A stretch of 5,033 nucleotides of DNA from Actinomycetales bacterium (GTDB taxonomy: Bacteria > Actinomycetota > Actinomycetes > Actinomycetales > BWSM-131). This document shows positions 4,915 through 5,033 of the stretch, in pieces (positions within the stretch are counted from its first letter, which is position 1; each line of letters begins with the position of its first letter). The notes under the pieces are model-generated. The model saw only the letters and a list, made by a program, of their open reading frames with translations, ran no database searches and was not told the DNA's origin. A program made the position numbers and the translations under genes. Where the stretch lies: NCBI GenBank assembly GCA_030149025.1, contig JASBSH010000117.1, forward strand, positions 1 through 5,033, written 5' to 3'.

Positions 4915-5033
4915 ATGACGACGTATCGGGAACCTGTGTCAGCGACGACCCCCCCGGGAGAACGACGGGCGAGGGTCAGCAAGGGCCGAATGGTGGTCAA
5001 CTGGCTCACCAGCACGGACCACAAGGTGATCGG
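4915..5033 (+). CDS. ctaD: Cytochrome c oxidase subunit I, N-terminal fragment
   Basis: Thirty-nine full codons are present before the window ends, with no stop. After a variable, hydrophilic N-terminal stretch the protein reads NWLTSTDHKVI at residues 29-39. The W-L-T-(S/T)-T-D-H-K motif marks the start of the first membrane domain in haem-copper oxidase subunit I. The full protein would be the membrane-embedded catalytic subunit of the terminal aa3-type oxidase, carrying haem a, haem a3 and CuB and reducing oxygen while pumping protons; those residues lie beyond the edge. The start at 4915 is the most upstream ATG in frame. Met26 is an alternative but would remove the N-terminal tail. No ctaC is found directly upstream; a dipeptidase gene is there instead. 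Confidence 0.88.
   Translation, partial: MTTYREPVSATTPPGERRARVSKGRMVVNWLTSTDHKVI

Noticed and set aside
1..5033. CRISPR arrays, insertion sequences, tRNA or rRNA genes
   Set aside because: I looked for regularly spaced repeats, transposase-like proteins and tRNA-like folds and found none.

Overview
The window looks like chromosomal DNA from a high-GC actinobacterium (Actinomycetota). The base composition is strongly GC-rich, with G or C at most third codon positions. Several products belong to families typical of that phylum: a DUF3043 membrane protein, an Lsr2-type DNA-binding domain, and a small conserved hypothetical protein seen in actinobacteria. Three of the genes also have a TANNNT -10 box placed so that transcription would begin at or next to the start codon, the leaderless style common in actinobacteria. 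The genus cannot be fixed from this sequence. Geodermatophilales or a similar soil lineage is only a guess.

Layout from left to right. (1) Positions 1-9 probably hold the first codons of a minus-strand gene leaving the window, preceded by a strong Shine-Dalgarno sequence. (2) About 314 bases of divergent intergenic DNA follow. (3) A two-gene plus-strand unit (324-1570) encodes an ERCC4/XPF-type nuclease fused to an Lsr2-like C-terminal DNA-binding domain. It overlaps by four bases (ATGA) a 70-residue acidic hypothetical protein. (4) A convergent gap (1571-1688) contains a perfect 20-bp inverted repeat, probably a two-way terminator. (5) A minus-strand pair encodes the DUF3043 membrane protein (3308-2733) and then an aldo/keto reductase of the potassium-channel beta-subunit type (2699-1689). 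(6) An 86-bp divergent promoter region follows. (7) A plus-strand M20 metallodipeptidase (3395-4849) has all its expected zinc ligands. (8) The start of ctaD, cytochrome c oxidase subunit I, is cut by the right edge.

Most of this is ordinary core chromosome: peptide turnover, an NADPH oxidoreductase, a membrane protein of unknown role, and the terminal respiratory oxidase. The part most worth attention is the nuclease unit. An XPF-family catalytic core with intact active-site residues is joined to the RGR minor-groove-binding module that Lsr2 uses to recognise AT-rich, often foreign, DNA, and it is translationally coupled to a small acidic partner. Whether this serves DNA repair or action against AT-rich incoming DNA cannot be told from sequence. 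No mobile elements, CRISPR arrays, tRNA or rRNA genes were seen.
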